From assembly GCA_015068425.1 (NCBI GenBank), contig SVKK01000020.1, forward strand, positions 1-32,155: a stretch of 32,155 nt of DNA. Reading direction: 5' to 3'. The notes beneath the pieces are model-generated. The model had not been told where the DNA came from, made no database searches, and worked only from the letters and a program-made list of their open reading frames with translations. Below are positions 14,669-22,493 of the stretch, piece by piece. The stretch's first letter is position 1, and every line of letters begins with the position of its first letter. The DNA is from Oscillospiraceae bacterium. GTDB lineage: Bacteria; Bacillota; Clostridia; Oscillospirales; Oscillospiraceae. A program made the position numbers and the translations under genes.

Positions 14669-15436
14669 TACTTCAGTAAGTATCTTGATAAACAGCAGAC
14701 CGAGCACAACGAATATCATTCCTCTTATGCGCTTGCTGCCGCCTTTGATGGCGAAGCGGGCACCCAGATAGTTGCCCAAAACATTGCAGATTGCAGCGGG
14801 GATAACGATGGACCACATTACATAGCCGTTTATTATCCACACTACTGCGGAGGCAATGTTGCTGGCCAGATTGCCCACCTTTGCGCAGCCGGAGGAGGTC
14901 AGCAGATCCATGCCTATAACGGCAGTGAATGCCATTATCATAAATGTTCCCGTGCCGGGACCCACCATGCCGTCATAGCAGCCGATAAAAAGACCGATGA
15001 GGGCGCAGAGAATATATTCCGTACGCTTTGTATAGCTGCGTTTGGGAACGCTGCCTTCTTTGCCGAAATCCTTCTTAACAGTGAGGATAATGGCGGCAAG
15101 GGGAAGAGCACAGAGAATGATGATCTTAAAAACCTTGTCGCTGATGAAAAGGGCGGCAATCTCTGTGCCGATGGCGGAGCCGAGAAGGGCGAAAAGTGCG
15201 GCAATAATGGCGAAGCGGAGGTTAATCTTTCCGCTTTTTATGTATTTTCCAGCGGCAACGCTGGTGCCGATGGAATTGACCACCTTGTTTGTGCCGGAGG
15301 CTATGTGGGCGGGGATTCCGCAGAAAAGGTAAGCGGGAAGGCTGATAAGACCACCGCCGCCGGCAACGGAGTCAACAAAGCCTGCCAGAAACACAAGAGG
15401 GCAGACTATAAGCAGGGTTTTAACTATCTCGGGCAT
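14663..15436 (-). CDS. TauE/SafE (TSUP) family membrane permease
   Basis: 257 residues with about eight membrane helices. The family's N-terminal repeat signature is clear: VFLAGFVDSVAGGGGLISLP followed by GTNKVVNSIGT; the second repeat has GCYDGMVGPGTGTFM and KVGNLASN. TSUP proteins move sulfite, sulfonates, sulfoacetate or related anions, usually outward. ATG 15436 has GGAG nine bases upstream, while the TTG eight codons earlier has none. It has its own consensus promoter and is not in the transcript of the neighbouring ABC importer, although both could concern organosulfur compounds. Confidence 0.88.
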   Translation of the reverse strand: MPEIVKTLLIVCPLVFLAGFVDSVAGGGGLISLPAYLFCGIPAHIASGTNKVVNSIGTSVAAGKYIKSGKINLRFAIIAALFALLGSAIGTEIAALFISDKVFKIIILCALPLAAIILTVKKDFGKEGSVPKRSYTKRTEYILCALIGLFIGCYDGMVGPGTGTFMIMAFTAVIGMDLLTSSGCAKVGNLASNIASAVVWIINGYVMWSIVIPAAICNVLGNYLGARFAIKGGSKRIRGMIFVVLGLLFIKILTEVI

Positions 15437-15468
15437 ATTTATTCTCTCTCCAAAATTCAATTGGACTA

Positions 15469-15497
15469 ATTATAAATTAACGGCTAATCCATGTCAA
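15469..15497 (-). promoter_or_regulatory. consensus promoter of the TSUP permease
   Basis: On the minus strand a perfect TTGACA (15497-15492), a 17-base spacer and a perfect TATAAT (15474-15469), 33 bases before the ATG. Confidence 0.85.
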
Positions 15498-15512
15498 CAA
15501 AATAGGAGATAT

Positions 15513-15554
15513 AAAAACGGGTTTCGGTCAATCGGAGGACCAAAACCCGTTTTT
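15513..15554 (-). terminator. terminator of the ABC importer operon
   Basis: 15513-15529 pairs with 15538-15554 (16 of 17 pairs), starting AAAAACGGG and ending CCCGTTTTT, three bases after the stop of the ATPase gene. Confidence 0.88.
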
Positions 15555-15557
15555 CAC

Positions 15558-16142
15558 TTAGATAAATCTTTTATCGCTGTAGCGATAAATTCTGCCGCCG
15601 AAGGAGAGGGCTTCGTCCTCATCGTGGGTGACAAGGATGCAGGTTTTACCCTGTGCGGCGGAGAGAATTTGCTCCCATACCGCGGCTTTTGTGTCAGCGT
15701 CCATCCCCTTTAATGGCTCATCCAGCAAGAGAATATCTCCGCCGTAGGCAAGAGCCCGGGCAATGCTGATGCGCTGCTGCATTCCGCCGGAAAGCTCCCC
15801 GGGAAGTTTCGCTCCGTCTGCGCCAAGACCAACGGCATCGAGCCATTTTTGCGCTTCCGGGAGGCTTGGGGGAGAGTCTGAAAGAACAGCGTTTATATTT
15901 TCAAGAGCGCTGAGCCAGGGGAGGAGACGGGGCTCTTGAAAAACGCAGGAAATGCGACCTTCCAACTTTATGCGGCCGTCTTCCGGCTTCAAAAGACCGG
16001 CGATGGCGGAGAGAAGGCTGGTTTTTCCACAGCCGGAAGGACCCATCAAGGCAATCTTTTCGCCTTTTTCCACCCGGAGGCTAAAGTTTTCGATAACCCG
16101 CTCGCCCTCATGGCTCAATGAGAGATTTATAATATCAATCAC
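15558..16142 (-). CDS. ABC transporter ATP-binding protein (SsuB/TauB/ThiZ-like), compact
   Basis: 194 residues with all ABC motifs: Walker A GPSGCGKT (34-41), Q-loop FQEPRLLPW, signature LSGGMQQR, Walker B ILLLDEP and switch THDEDEA. The closest general type is the nitrate/sulfonate/taurine or HMP importer ATPase. It is shorter than the usual 240-260 residues because the region after the switch histidine is almost absent. The ATG overlaps the stop of the permease gene by four bases, so the two are translationally coupled. Confidence 0.92.
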   Translation of the reverse strand: MIDIINLSLSHEGERVIENFSLRVEKGEKIALMGPSGCGKTSLLSAIAGLLKPEDGRIKLEGRISCVFQEPRLLPWLSALENINAVLSDSPPSLPEAQKWLDAVGLGADGAKLPGELSGGMQQRISIARALAYGGDILLLDEPLKGMDADTKAAVWEQILSAAQGKTCILVTHDEDEALSFGGRIYRYSDKRFI

Positions 16143-16906
16143 GACTTTCCACCTCCCACGCTGTAGCTTTTGCTTATTGCGGCGATGGCGGCAATAAGTA
16201 CCTTTTCAATAATGAGGCTGCATATAATTACCACTACAGTCCAGGCAAAGAGATCCAGAGTTTCCCAATATAGCTTGGACTCATAGAGTATTTTTCCAAT
16301 GCTCAAAGCGGGAACGGTGAGAACCTCCGCTGCGACGCCGGCCTTCCAGGCAAGACCGAGGCAGGAACGGCAGGCGGCGAGAAAATGGGGCATAACGGAG
16401 GGAATGTATACTCGGCGCAGACGTCTCCAGGGAGAGAAGCGGTATACCCGGGCCATTTCTATTAGCAGGGGGTCGGTTTGGGAAATGCCGGTGCTTACAT
16501 TGCTCCAGACTATGGGAAGAGCCATAAGCACAACTATCACCGAGGGGAGAATATCCCGCCCAACCCACAGAATAAGCAGAATGATGAAAGAGGCCACGGG
16601 AGTGGACTTGATGACGGTGAGCAGGGGTGAGAAAAGGCTGCGCAGCAGCGCCCAGCGGCTTGTGGCAAGAGCAAGAAGCACACCAAGCGCCATAGCGCAG
16701 ACAACGCCAAGAAGAATCCTTCCCAGACTGACGGCGGTTATATACCAAAACTCCGCGCTTATTATAAGCTGAGCAATCCGCCCAAGCACCGCAGGGGGGG
16801 CAGGGAGAAGCAGGGGTTTAGCAACAATCAGGGCAAGAACCTGCCACACTCCCAGCCAGAATATAAGCACTATTAAGTTTTTTGCAAGTTTTTTGAGTGC
16901 TTTCAT
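16139..16906 (-). CDS. ABC transporter permease (SsuC/TauC/ThiX-like)
   Basis: 255 residues with about six membrane helices. The cytoplasmic coupling (EAA) loop is seen as RRVYIPSVMPHFLAACRSCL followed by GLAWKAGVAAEVL, typical of the nitrate/sulfonate/taurine permease family. RBS GAAGGAA precedes the ATG. It lies 49 bases after the binding-protein gene; that gap holds a small GGACG/CGTCC inverted repeat. Confidence 0.9.
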   Translation of the reverse strand: MKALKKLAKNLIVLIFWLGVWQVLALIVAKPLLLPAPPAVLGRIAQLIISAEFWYITAVSLGRILLGVVCAMALGVLLALATSRWALLRSLFSPLLTVIKSTPVASFIILLILWVGRDILPSVIVVLMALPIVWSNVSTGISQTDPLLIEMARVYRFSPWRRLRRVYIPSVMPHFLAACRSCLGLAWKAGVAAEVLTVPALSIGKILYESKLYWETLDLFAWTVVVIICSLIIEKVLIAAIAAISKSYSVGGGKS

Positions 16907-16955
16907 ATCAAAATTCCTTCGTAGTGGACGGCGTTCTCGACGTCCCGTTCAAATA

Positions 16956-18020
16956 TTATCCAAGGTAATAGAAATCATCTGCGGGAACTGCGCCGCCGAT
17001 AGAGGGAGGAGCAACGGAAAACATTGCCTCAAGGAAGCCTTCCATGGGAGCTATCATATCCGAACCATCAATGAAGCAGAGGTTGCAGTTGGGAATGGCT
17101 TTCTGGGCAACAGGAGCCTGAGCAAAGATGCCGGCCTCAACTATCATCTGCGCCGCAGCGGCAGTATCTTCGGAAAGGAAGTTAATAGATGCTTCATACT
17201 CCTCAAGAAATGCTGCAATGGCGGCGGGATGCGCTTCCGCGAACTCACGGCGGACAACAAGGCAGCCCTGAACAAGCTGACTGTCGTTTATCTTTGCCCA
17301 TTCTTCGGTAAGGTCAAGAGCAACTGCAAGCTTGTCGTTGGCGGCGCGTGCGATGGTTACCATAGGCTCGGGCAAAACGGCAATATCCACTTCACCGGCA
17401 GCTACGGCGGTACGAAGGTCGGCAGGCTGAGCAAAGCTTGTGTCAATGGTCACATTAACTCCTGCGTTTTTGCATATGTAGTCCATAATAAAACTGGGGT
17501 TCTGGGCGGGGGTGAAAACAGTTTTGCCTTCAAGCTGGGCAAGAGAAGAGATGCTCTCCTTTTCGCTGTTGACCACCACATAGAGAACGCCGAGAGTATT
17601 CAGCGCGAGAAGCTGCACCTCGCCGCCTGTTTTGTTATAAACAACGCTTGCTGCATTGGTGGGAAGAGCGGCAATGTCGGTGCTGCCGTTTATGAGTGCG
17701 GCGGTTATGTTGCTGGCATCGGTCTCAACGGAGATATTATAGTTGAGGGGGCTGAGACCTGCGGAAAAATCACTCATCAGCTTTGCCATTCCGAAGCCGG
17801 TGGTGCCGTTGAGAACCATAATGTTTATGGGCTCGTTGCTGAGCTGGGGTTCTTCCGAGGCTTTGTCATCTTCGGGAATGTCACTGCCGGAGACAGCGGG
17901 GGAGACAGGCTCCGGAGTGACTTCTGGGGATGTCGCGGGGGCGGGGGCGTCTGCTGCTCCGCAGGCGCAGAGAGCGAAAAGCATAATAGCTGCCAGAATC
18001 AAAGAAATAATTTTTTTCAT
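16956..18020 (-). CDS. ABC transporter substrate-binding lipoprotein (NMT1/THI5-like)
   Basis: 354 residues. Lipoprotein signal 1-20 with LCAC lipobox (Cys20), then a Pro/Ser/Glu-rich linker to about residue 62. The binding domain starts at INIMVLNGTTGFGMAKL. Features of the NMT1/SsuA-like fold include NGSTDIAALPTNAA, LEGKTVFTPAQNPSF and GEVDIAVLPEPMV. Members bind HMP, taurine, sulfonates, nitrate or related small molecules; the ligand here cannot be assigned. It follows the TM1266-like regulator by 16 bases, so regulator, binding protein, permease and ATPase form one operon behind the leader RNA. Confidence 0.9.
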   Translation of the reverse strand: MKKIISLILAAIMLFALCACGAADAPAPATSPEVTPEPVSPAVSGSDIPEDDKASEEPQLSNEPINIMVLNGTTGFGMAKLMSDFSAGLSPLNYNISVETDASNITAALINGSTDIAALPTNAASVVYNKTGGEVQLLALNTLGVLYVVVNSEKESISSLAQLEGKTVFTPAQNPSFIMDYICKNAGVNVTIDTSFAQPADLRTAVAAGEVDIAVLPEPMVTIARAANDKLAVALDLTEEWAKINDSQLVQGCLVVRREFAEAHPAAIAAFLEEYEASINFLSEDTAAAAQMIVEAGIFAQAPVAQKAIPNCNLCFIDGSDMIAPMEGFLEAMFSVAPPSIGGAVPADDFYYLG

Positions 18021-18036
18021 AGTAAGTTCCTTTCTG

Positions 18037-18282
18037 TCAAATTGCGGAATAGGCGGTCTTGGTGCTCACGCCGGGGAGACGGCCAATTTTGCCTGAAATG
18101 CTGCTGATAATATCCTGGGGGGCATCAATGGCTATGGAGATTATATTCACCTTTTTCTCCCGATAGGGAATGCCCATTCTGCCCAGAATGTATTGCGCAT
18201 TTTCGTGGAGTATGGCGTTTATTTTTTCAACAGCATCGCTGTTTTCCACGATTATGCCTATAAGTGCAACCCGTGTTTCCAT
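18037..18282 (-). CDS. TM1266-type iron-only hydrogenase system regulator (ACT/NikR-like fold)
   Basis: 81 residues matching the TM1266 family almost end to end: VALIGIIVENSDAVEKIN, then ILGRMGIPYREKKVNIISI, and GKIGRLPGVSTKTAYS. The family is a small ACT/ferredoxin-like fold resembling the NikR ligand domain, usually found beside hydE, hydF or hydG of [FeFe]-hydrogenase maturation. There is no DNA-binding domain in this short protein. Here it is first in an ABC importer operon, with none of the hyd genes in the window. Strong ribosome binding site (AAAGGAGAAG). Role as ligand sensor or regulator is inferred. Confidence 0.85.
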   Translation of the reverse strand: METRVALIGIIVENSDAVEKINAILHENAQYILGRMGIPYREKKVNIISIAIDAPQDIISSISGKIGRLPGVSTKTAYSAI

Positions 18283-18304
18283 TATCTTCTCCTTTCATAG
18301 ATGC

Positions 18305-18450
18305 AAAAAGGGTAACTGCAGCTGAAAGATGCAGTTACCCCATAGTTAACAGTATTTCTGCAGCGGCCGTGAAAGAGAGCGCATCTCACCCACAGCGGCT
18401 TGTATGGAGAAATCAGATCTTTCGCCGCAATAAAATTTTGGCGTCAGAAA
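18305..18450 (-). ncRNA. candidate riboswitch: three-way-junction leader RNA with terminator
   Basis: Minus-strand leader of the TM1266-ABC operon. P1: TTTCTG (18450-18445) with CAGAAA (18360-18355). P2: GCGGC (18428-18424) with GCCGC (18399-18395). P3: GTGGGTGAGA (18393-18384) with TCTCTTTCAC (18378-18369), allowing G-T pairs and one T-T mismatch. After P1 a strong intrinsic terminator follows: GGGTAACTGCA (18340-18330) with TGCAGTTACCC (18320-18310) and five T. GTTA at 18350-18347 can pair with TAAC in the terminator's first arm, a possible but short antiterminator. It does not match the TPP, SAM, cobalamin, guanidine-I or other classes I can recall. Confidence 0.6.
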
Positions 18451-18466
18451 GTTTATTTCCAAATTT

Positions 18467-18495
18467 ATTTTACTATATTTTTTCTTGATGGGCAA
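18467..18495 (-). promoter_or_regulatory. promoter of the TM1266-ABC operon
   Basis: On the minus strand TTGCCC (18495-18490), a 17-base spacer and TAAAAT (18472-18467). Transcription would start just before the P1 helix of the leader RNA. Confidence 0.6.
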
Positions 18496-18501
18496 GAAAA
18501 A
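18478..18501 (-). terminator. weak terminator of apbE
   Basis: TTTTTTCTTG (18478-18487) can pair with CAAGAAAAA (18493-18501), three bases past the apbE stop. The stem is A/T-rich and overlaps the -35 of the next promoter, so read-through into the leader RNA is possible. Confidence 0.5.
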
Positions 18502-18503
18502 TT

Positions 18504-19517
18504 TTATTTTCCAAAGCGCTCTTCAAAGCCCTCGGAGTAATGCAGCTCCATATCCTCGGTGATGAAAACCGCCCAGGTATCGGGAAGGGAGTTTATAAGA
18601 GCCATTCCATCCTCAAGACCCATAGCAAAAACGGTGGTGCTCAGCCCATCGCAAGCGGTGCTGCTTGAACTTATGATACTGACGGAGATGAGACCGTTAT
18701 TAAGGCTTCGGCCTGTTTTTGGGTCAAGGATATGATGGTAGATTTCACCGTCATGCTCAAACCAGCGCTGGTATACTCCGCTTGTGACAAGGCTCAAATC
18801 AGAAATTGCCACGGTGTCTATCACCTGATTTGAATCACGATAGGGATATTGAATGCCTATTTTGAAATTGCTGCCGTCGGGTTTGGAACCCAGACAAAGA
18901 ATGTTGCCGCCCAAATCGATAATGGCGCTTTCCACGCCTTTGGAGCGGAGAAAATCGGCGAGGGCATCGGCGATATAGCCCTTTGCGATAGCCCCAAGGT
19001 CGATTACCGTTTCGGCATCGCTTAAGGTGATGGTGTTGCCTTCAAGGCTGATTTTTTCATAGCCTGTGTGCTCAAGAGCATCGGTTATGGCTTCGTCGGA
19101 GGGAAGTGTGGGGGAGTCGGAGGAGAAAGCGTACATATCGCTTATAGCGCCCATAGTTATATCAAAGCGTCCGCCGCTTGTTTCGCAGTATTCAAGCGCG
19201 GTTTCTATAAGCTCCGAAAGGGCAGGGGAGACCTCGGCGCTGTCTGCGCTGTTGAGCTTGTAAAGCTCGCTTTCCGGGGCGGTGCGGGAGAAGATTTTTT
19301 CATATTCCCCGCAGAGAGCAAGGCAATCATCAAGAAACTGTGCGTCTTCCTCGGAGTAGACCGTGAGTGTCACAACCGTGTCCAGATAAAAGCCGGTTTT
19401 TGTATATTTTTCACCGCTTTGCCTGCTTATGGAGGCACAGGAGGATAATGAAAAAATTAACAAAAATGTTAATGTAAAAATTAGCGGTAAAAACGGTTTT
19501 TTTGCATTTTGAGGCAT
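18504..19517 (-). CDS. apbE: FAD:protein FMN transferase ApbE (lipoprotein)
   Basis: 337 residues. Lipoprotein signal with LSSC lipobox (Cys27). ApbE motifs present: TGGRFDITMGAI, IDLGAIAKGYIAD, AIIDLGGNI, and TSGVYQRWF with YHHILDPKTG. The enzyme transfers FMN from FAD to a threonine of target proteins outside the membrane, with Mg2+. Its obvious clients are RnfD and RnfG, encoded in the divergent operon that starts 129 bases away. The start is supported by AAGGAGT before the ATG. Confidence 0.95.
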   Translation of the reverse strand: MPQNAKKPFLPLIFTLTFLLIFSLSSCASISRQSGEKYTKTGFYLDTVVTLTVYSEEDAQFLDDCLALCGEYEKIFSRTAPESELYKLNSADSAEVSPALSELIETALEYCETSGGRFDITMGAISDMYAFSSDSPTLPSDEAITDALEHTGYEKISLEGNTITLSDAETVIDLGAIAKGYIADALADFLRSKGVESAIIDLGGNILCLGSKPDGSNFKIGIQYPYRDSNQVIDTVAISDLSLVTSGVYQRWFEHDGEIYHHILDPKTGRSLNNGLISVSIISSSSTACDGLSTTVFAMGLEDGMALINSLPDTWAVFITEDMELHYSEGFEERFGK

Positions 19518-19527
19518 AGTTTACTCC

Positions 19528-19556
19528 TTGCGTTTGAAGGATTTTGTTGTTATAAT
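19528..19556 (+). promoter_or_regulatory. rnf operon promoter
   Basis: TTGCGT (19528-19533), a 17-base spacer and a perfect TATAAT (19551-19556), leaving a leader of about 85 bases before the rnfC GTG. A possible opposing apbE promoter, TTGCTT (19597-19592), 16 bases and TATATA (19575-19570), lies on the minus strand, so the two would overlap head to head. Confidence 0.65.
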
Positions 19557-19646
19557 CTAATTTGTATTTTATATACTCTGTTCGTTTTTGCAAGCAAAAA
19601 TTTTCGCAAAAAATTAAAGTTGATTATAATCGAAGGAGGAAGCAGA

Positions 19647-21020
19647 GTGTCAATCAAACTGCTGCACGGTGCTCATGTACCGCACAGAAAAAACACTGCA
19701 GAATGCGCTCCCCAGCGTATCCCTGTAACCGCAGGCACTATGATCACCATTCCCGTTTCCATGAACATCGGTGCTCCCGCAAAGCCCGTTGTCAAGGTTA
19801 ACGATCTGGTGAAGGTTGGTCAGCTGGTTGCAGAACCCGGCGGCTTTGTCTCCGCTCCCGTTTATTCGGGCGTATCCGGCAAGGTCAAGAAACTCGACGA
19901 AGTCCTTTTGTTCCATGGCGCAAGCTGCCAGGCCATCGTTATCGAGGCTGACGGCGAGCAGGCAGTCTATGAAGGACTTGAGGCCCCCACCCTAAGCGAT
20001 CTCCCCAGCTTTATCGATGCCATCCGCGCAAGCGGTGTTGTCGGTCTTGGCGGCGCAGGTTTCCCCACCTCCGTCAAACTGAACGTTGACCCTGGGAAGG
20101 TTGAGTATATCTGCATCAACGGTGCAGAGTGCGAGCCTTACATCACTGCTGATACTCGCACCATGCTGGATGACGCAGAGCTTCTTGTTGAAGGCATTGA
20201 ACTCCTCGAAAAGTATTTTGACCCCAAGAAGATCATAATTGGCATTGAGGATAATAAACCCAAGTGCATCAAGAATATGAAGGAGCTTTGCAAGGGTCTG
20301 GACTATGTTGATGTCCGCGCTCTTCCCGCACTTTACCCCCAGGGCGGTGAAAAGGTTATGATCCATAACACCACCGGCCGCATTGTCCCCGAAGGCAAGC
20401 TCCCCATCGATGTGGGCTGCGTTGTTATCAACCCCTCCACTCTTGTCGGTATCGCAAGATATGTCAAGACCGGTATGCCCCTCGTTGAAAAGTATGTCAC
20501 TGTAGACGGCAGTGCAATCGCCAACCCCATGAACGTTATTGCTCCCATCGGAATGAGCGTTAAGCAGGTTGTTGAGTTCACCGGCGGCTATAAGTGCGAG
20601 CCCAAAAAGATAGTCCTCGGCGGACCCATGATGGGTGTTTCCGTTCCCTCTGACGATGAAGTTGTTGTCAAGAACACCGGTGCTATCCTTTGCTTTGATG
20701 AGCGCGATGCCCGTCCCCCCGAGACCACTGACTGCATCAAGTGCGGCAGATGCATCAACACCTGCCCCCTGAATCTGATGCCTGCCCATATTGAAACCGC
20801 ATATAAGCTGGAAAAGGGCGACGAGCTGAAAAAGCTCAAGGTTAATCTCTGCATGGAATGCGGCTGCTGCGCATTCGTTTGCCCCGCAAAGCGTCCTCTT
20901 GTTCAGGTCAACAAGCTGGCAAAGGCAATGCTTTGGGACTACAACGCCAAGCTGAAGGCTGATGCTGAAAAGGCTGCAGCCAAGAAAGCAGAGGCAGAAA
21001 AGGAGGCAGCAAATGTCTAA
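19647..21020 (+). CDS. rnfC: Rnf complex subunit RnfC (NADH-binding, two 4Fe-4S)
   Basis: 457 residues. The GTG start follows GAAGGAGG and gives the family N-terminus (SIKLLHGAHVPHRKN). GLGGAGFPT (133-141) is the NADH/FMN-binding region shared with NuoF-like subunits. Two ferredoxin-type motifs follow: CIKCGRCINTCP (Cys363, 366, 369, 373) and CMECGCCAFVCP (Cys402, 405, 408, 412). The C-terminus ends in a short Ala/Lys/Glu tail. RnfC is the peripheral subunit that passes electrons to NAD. First gene of rnfCDGEAB; its stop overlaps the rnfD start by eight bases. Confidence 0.95.
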   Translation: MSIKLLHGAHVPHRKNTAECAPQRIPVTAGTMITIPVSMNIGAPAKPVVKVNDLVKVGQLVAEPGGFVSAPVYSGVSGKVKKLDEVLLFHGASCQAIVIEADGEQAVYEGLEAPTLSDLPSFIDAIRASGVVGLGGAGFPTSVKLNVDPGKVEYICINGAECEPYITADTRTMLDDAELLVEGIELLEKYFDPKKIIIGIEDNKPKCIKNMKELCKGLDYVDVRALPALYPQGGEKVMIHNTTGRIVPEGKLPIDVGCVVINPSTLVGIARYVKTGMPLVEKYVTVDGSAIANPMNVIAPIGMSVKQVVEFTGGYKCEPKKIVLGGPMMGVSVPSDDEVVVKNTGAILCFDERDARPPETTDCIKCGRCINTCPLNLMPAHIETAYKLEKGDELKKLKVNLCMECGCCAFVCPAKRPLVQVNKLAKAMLWDYNAKLKADAEKAAAKKAEAEKEAANV

Positions 21021-21945
21021 TCTCATAGTTTCTGTATCTCCTCATCTTACCCATAAGGACTCCACCAGAACCATTATGCGCGATGTGCTTATCGCACTTA
21101 TTCCCGCAGTAATCGCTTCCATCGTGATCTTTGGCTGGAGAGCACTGCTCCTCACCATCGTCTGCGTCGGAACCGCAGTTTTCTGGGAGTGGGCCTTCCA
21201 GAAGATCTGCAAGCGCAAGACCACCATCGGCGATCTTTCCGCCGCTGTCACCGGTCTTATCCTTGCAATGAACCTCCCCGTGGGACTCCCCCTCTGGCAG
21301 GCTGCTTTCGGTACCCTCGTGGCTATCGTCGTTGTAAAGCAGCTCTTCGGCGGCATTGGCTATAACTTCGCCAACCCCGCAATCACCGCCCGCGTTGTTA
21401 TGCTCATCGCCTTCGCGGGCACCATGACCACCTGGGCAGCACCCAACTTCTGCTTCGGCGCTGACGCTGTCTCCGCCGCAACTCCTCTGGCTGTTCTGAA
21501 GGAAGGCGGCAGCTATTCTCTGCTGAACCTCTTCATCGGCACTGTAGGCGGCAGTATGGGCGAGACCAGCGCGCTGGCTCTCCTCATCGGCTTCGTCTAT
21601 CTCCTTTGCCGCAAGGTCATCTCCTGGCATACTCCCGTTGCCTTCATCGGCACCGTGTTTGTTCTCGCTCTTGTTAAGGGCGGCTTTATGTTCGGTCTTG
21701 CTGAGATTCTGGCAGGCGGCGTTTTCCTCGGCGCCATCTTTATGGCTACCGACTATGTCACCACTCCTCAGACTCCCTGGGGTCGCGTGATTTTCGGTAT
21801 CGGCTGCGGACTTATCACCTGCCTCATCCGCTTCTTCGGCAACTATCCCGAAGGCGTGTCCTTCTCCATCCTGCTGATGAACATCCTCACTCCCTACATC
21901 AGCAACTGGACCGCAAAGAAACCTCTGGGAGGTGTTGAAGCATGA
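21013..21945 (+). CDS. rnfD: Rnf complex subunit RnfD (membrane, covalent FMN)
   Basis: 310 residues with about nine or ten membrane helices, typical of RnfD/NqrB. DAVSAATPL contains Thr157, the expected site for the covalently bound FMN attached by ApbE. ATG 21013 was chosen over an upstream in-frame start because AGGAGG lies six bases before it and the N-terminus (MSNLIVSVSPHL) matches the family. Codon use is strongly C-ending, as throughout the operon. The end overlaps the rnfG ATG by four bases. Confidence 0.95.
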   Translation: MSNLIVSVSPHLTHKDSTRTIMRDVLIALIPAVIASIVIFGWRALLLTIVCVGTAVFWEWAFQKICKRKTTIGDLSAAVTGLILAMNLPVGLPLWQAAFGTLVAIVVVKQLFGGIGYNFANPAITARVVMLIAFAGTMTTWAAPNFCFGADAVSAATPLAVLKEGGSYSLLNLFIGTVGGSMGETSALALLIGFVYLLCRKVISWHTPVAFIGTVFVLALVKGGFMFGLAEILAGGVFLGAIFMATDYVTTPQTPWGRVIFGIGCGLITCLIRFFGNYPEGVSFSILLMNILTPYISNWTAKKPLGGVEA

Positions 21946-22478
21946 AAAGCACTGTAAAAGCTGATTTCGTAATGCCCATTGTGGTGCTTCTGCTCATCTG
22001 CCTTGTTATGAGCGGTCTTCTTGCAGGCACCAACTTTATCACCGAGCCCATCATCGCCGAGGGCAACCTTGCCCGCGCTGAGCAGGCCCGCATTGATGTT
22101 CTTCCTGCTGCTGACGGCTTCCAGCTGATGGATGTCTCCATTCCCGAAGGCAACACTGTCACCGAGGTTTATGAAGCCACCAACGGCGCCGGTTATGTCT
22201 TCATGATAAGCACCACCGGTTACGGCGCAAAGGGCTCCCTGCAGCTCATCTGCTCCATTGATGCCGAAGGCAAGATCGTGGACACCAACACTCTGTCCCA
22301 CGGCGAGACTGCAGGTCTCGGCACAAAGGTCACCGAGGACGGCTTCCGCAGCCAGTTCCCCGGCAAGGACGCTTCTCTTGAGGGCGTTGACGCAATAGGC
22401 GGCGCAACCATCTCCTCCTCTGCATATATCAGAGCTATTGAGGATGTTTTCGCTGTGTATAGTTCCATCACCAAGTAA
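21942..22478 (+). CDS. rnfG: Rnf complex subunit RnfG (FMN-binding)
   Basis: 178 residues. One N-terminal membrane helix (about 10-30), then an extracytoplasmic FMN-binding domain. The flavinylation motif is DAIGGATISSSA with Thr156 as acceptor; the usual Ser before GAT is Gly here. GLGTKV and FRSQFPGK upstream are family features. Coupled to rnfD by an ATGA overlap. Confidence 0.94.
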   Translation: MKSTVKADFVMPIVVLLLICLVMSGLLAGTNFITEPIIAEGNLARAEQARIDVLPAADGFQLMDVSIPEGNTVTEVYEATNGAGYVFMISTTGYGAKGSLQLICSIDAEGKIVDTNTLSHGETAGLGTKVTEDGFRSQFPGKDASLEGVDAIGGATISSSAYIRAIEDVFAVYSSITK

Positions 22479-22493
22479 AGGAGGTACGAGAAA

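Noticed and set aside
16893-18107. A 404-codon plus-strand frame
   Set aside because: Antisense to the binding-protein gene of the ABC operon, with no own start signal or recognisable domain.
18305-18450. TPP riboswitch
   Set aside because: CTGAT and GGTGAGA-like strings are present but in the wrong order and without the conserved P2/P4 segments of the TPP aptamer.
19602-19630. A second rnf promoter with TATAAT at 19625
   Set aside because: The start point would fall in or after the rnfC ribosome binding site and the -35 is poor. The promoter at 19528-19556 fits better.
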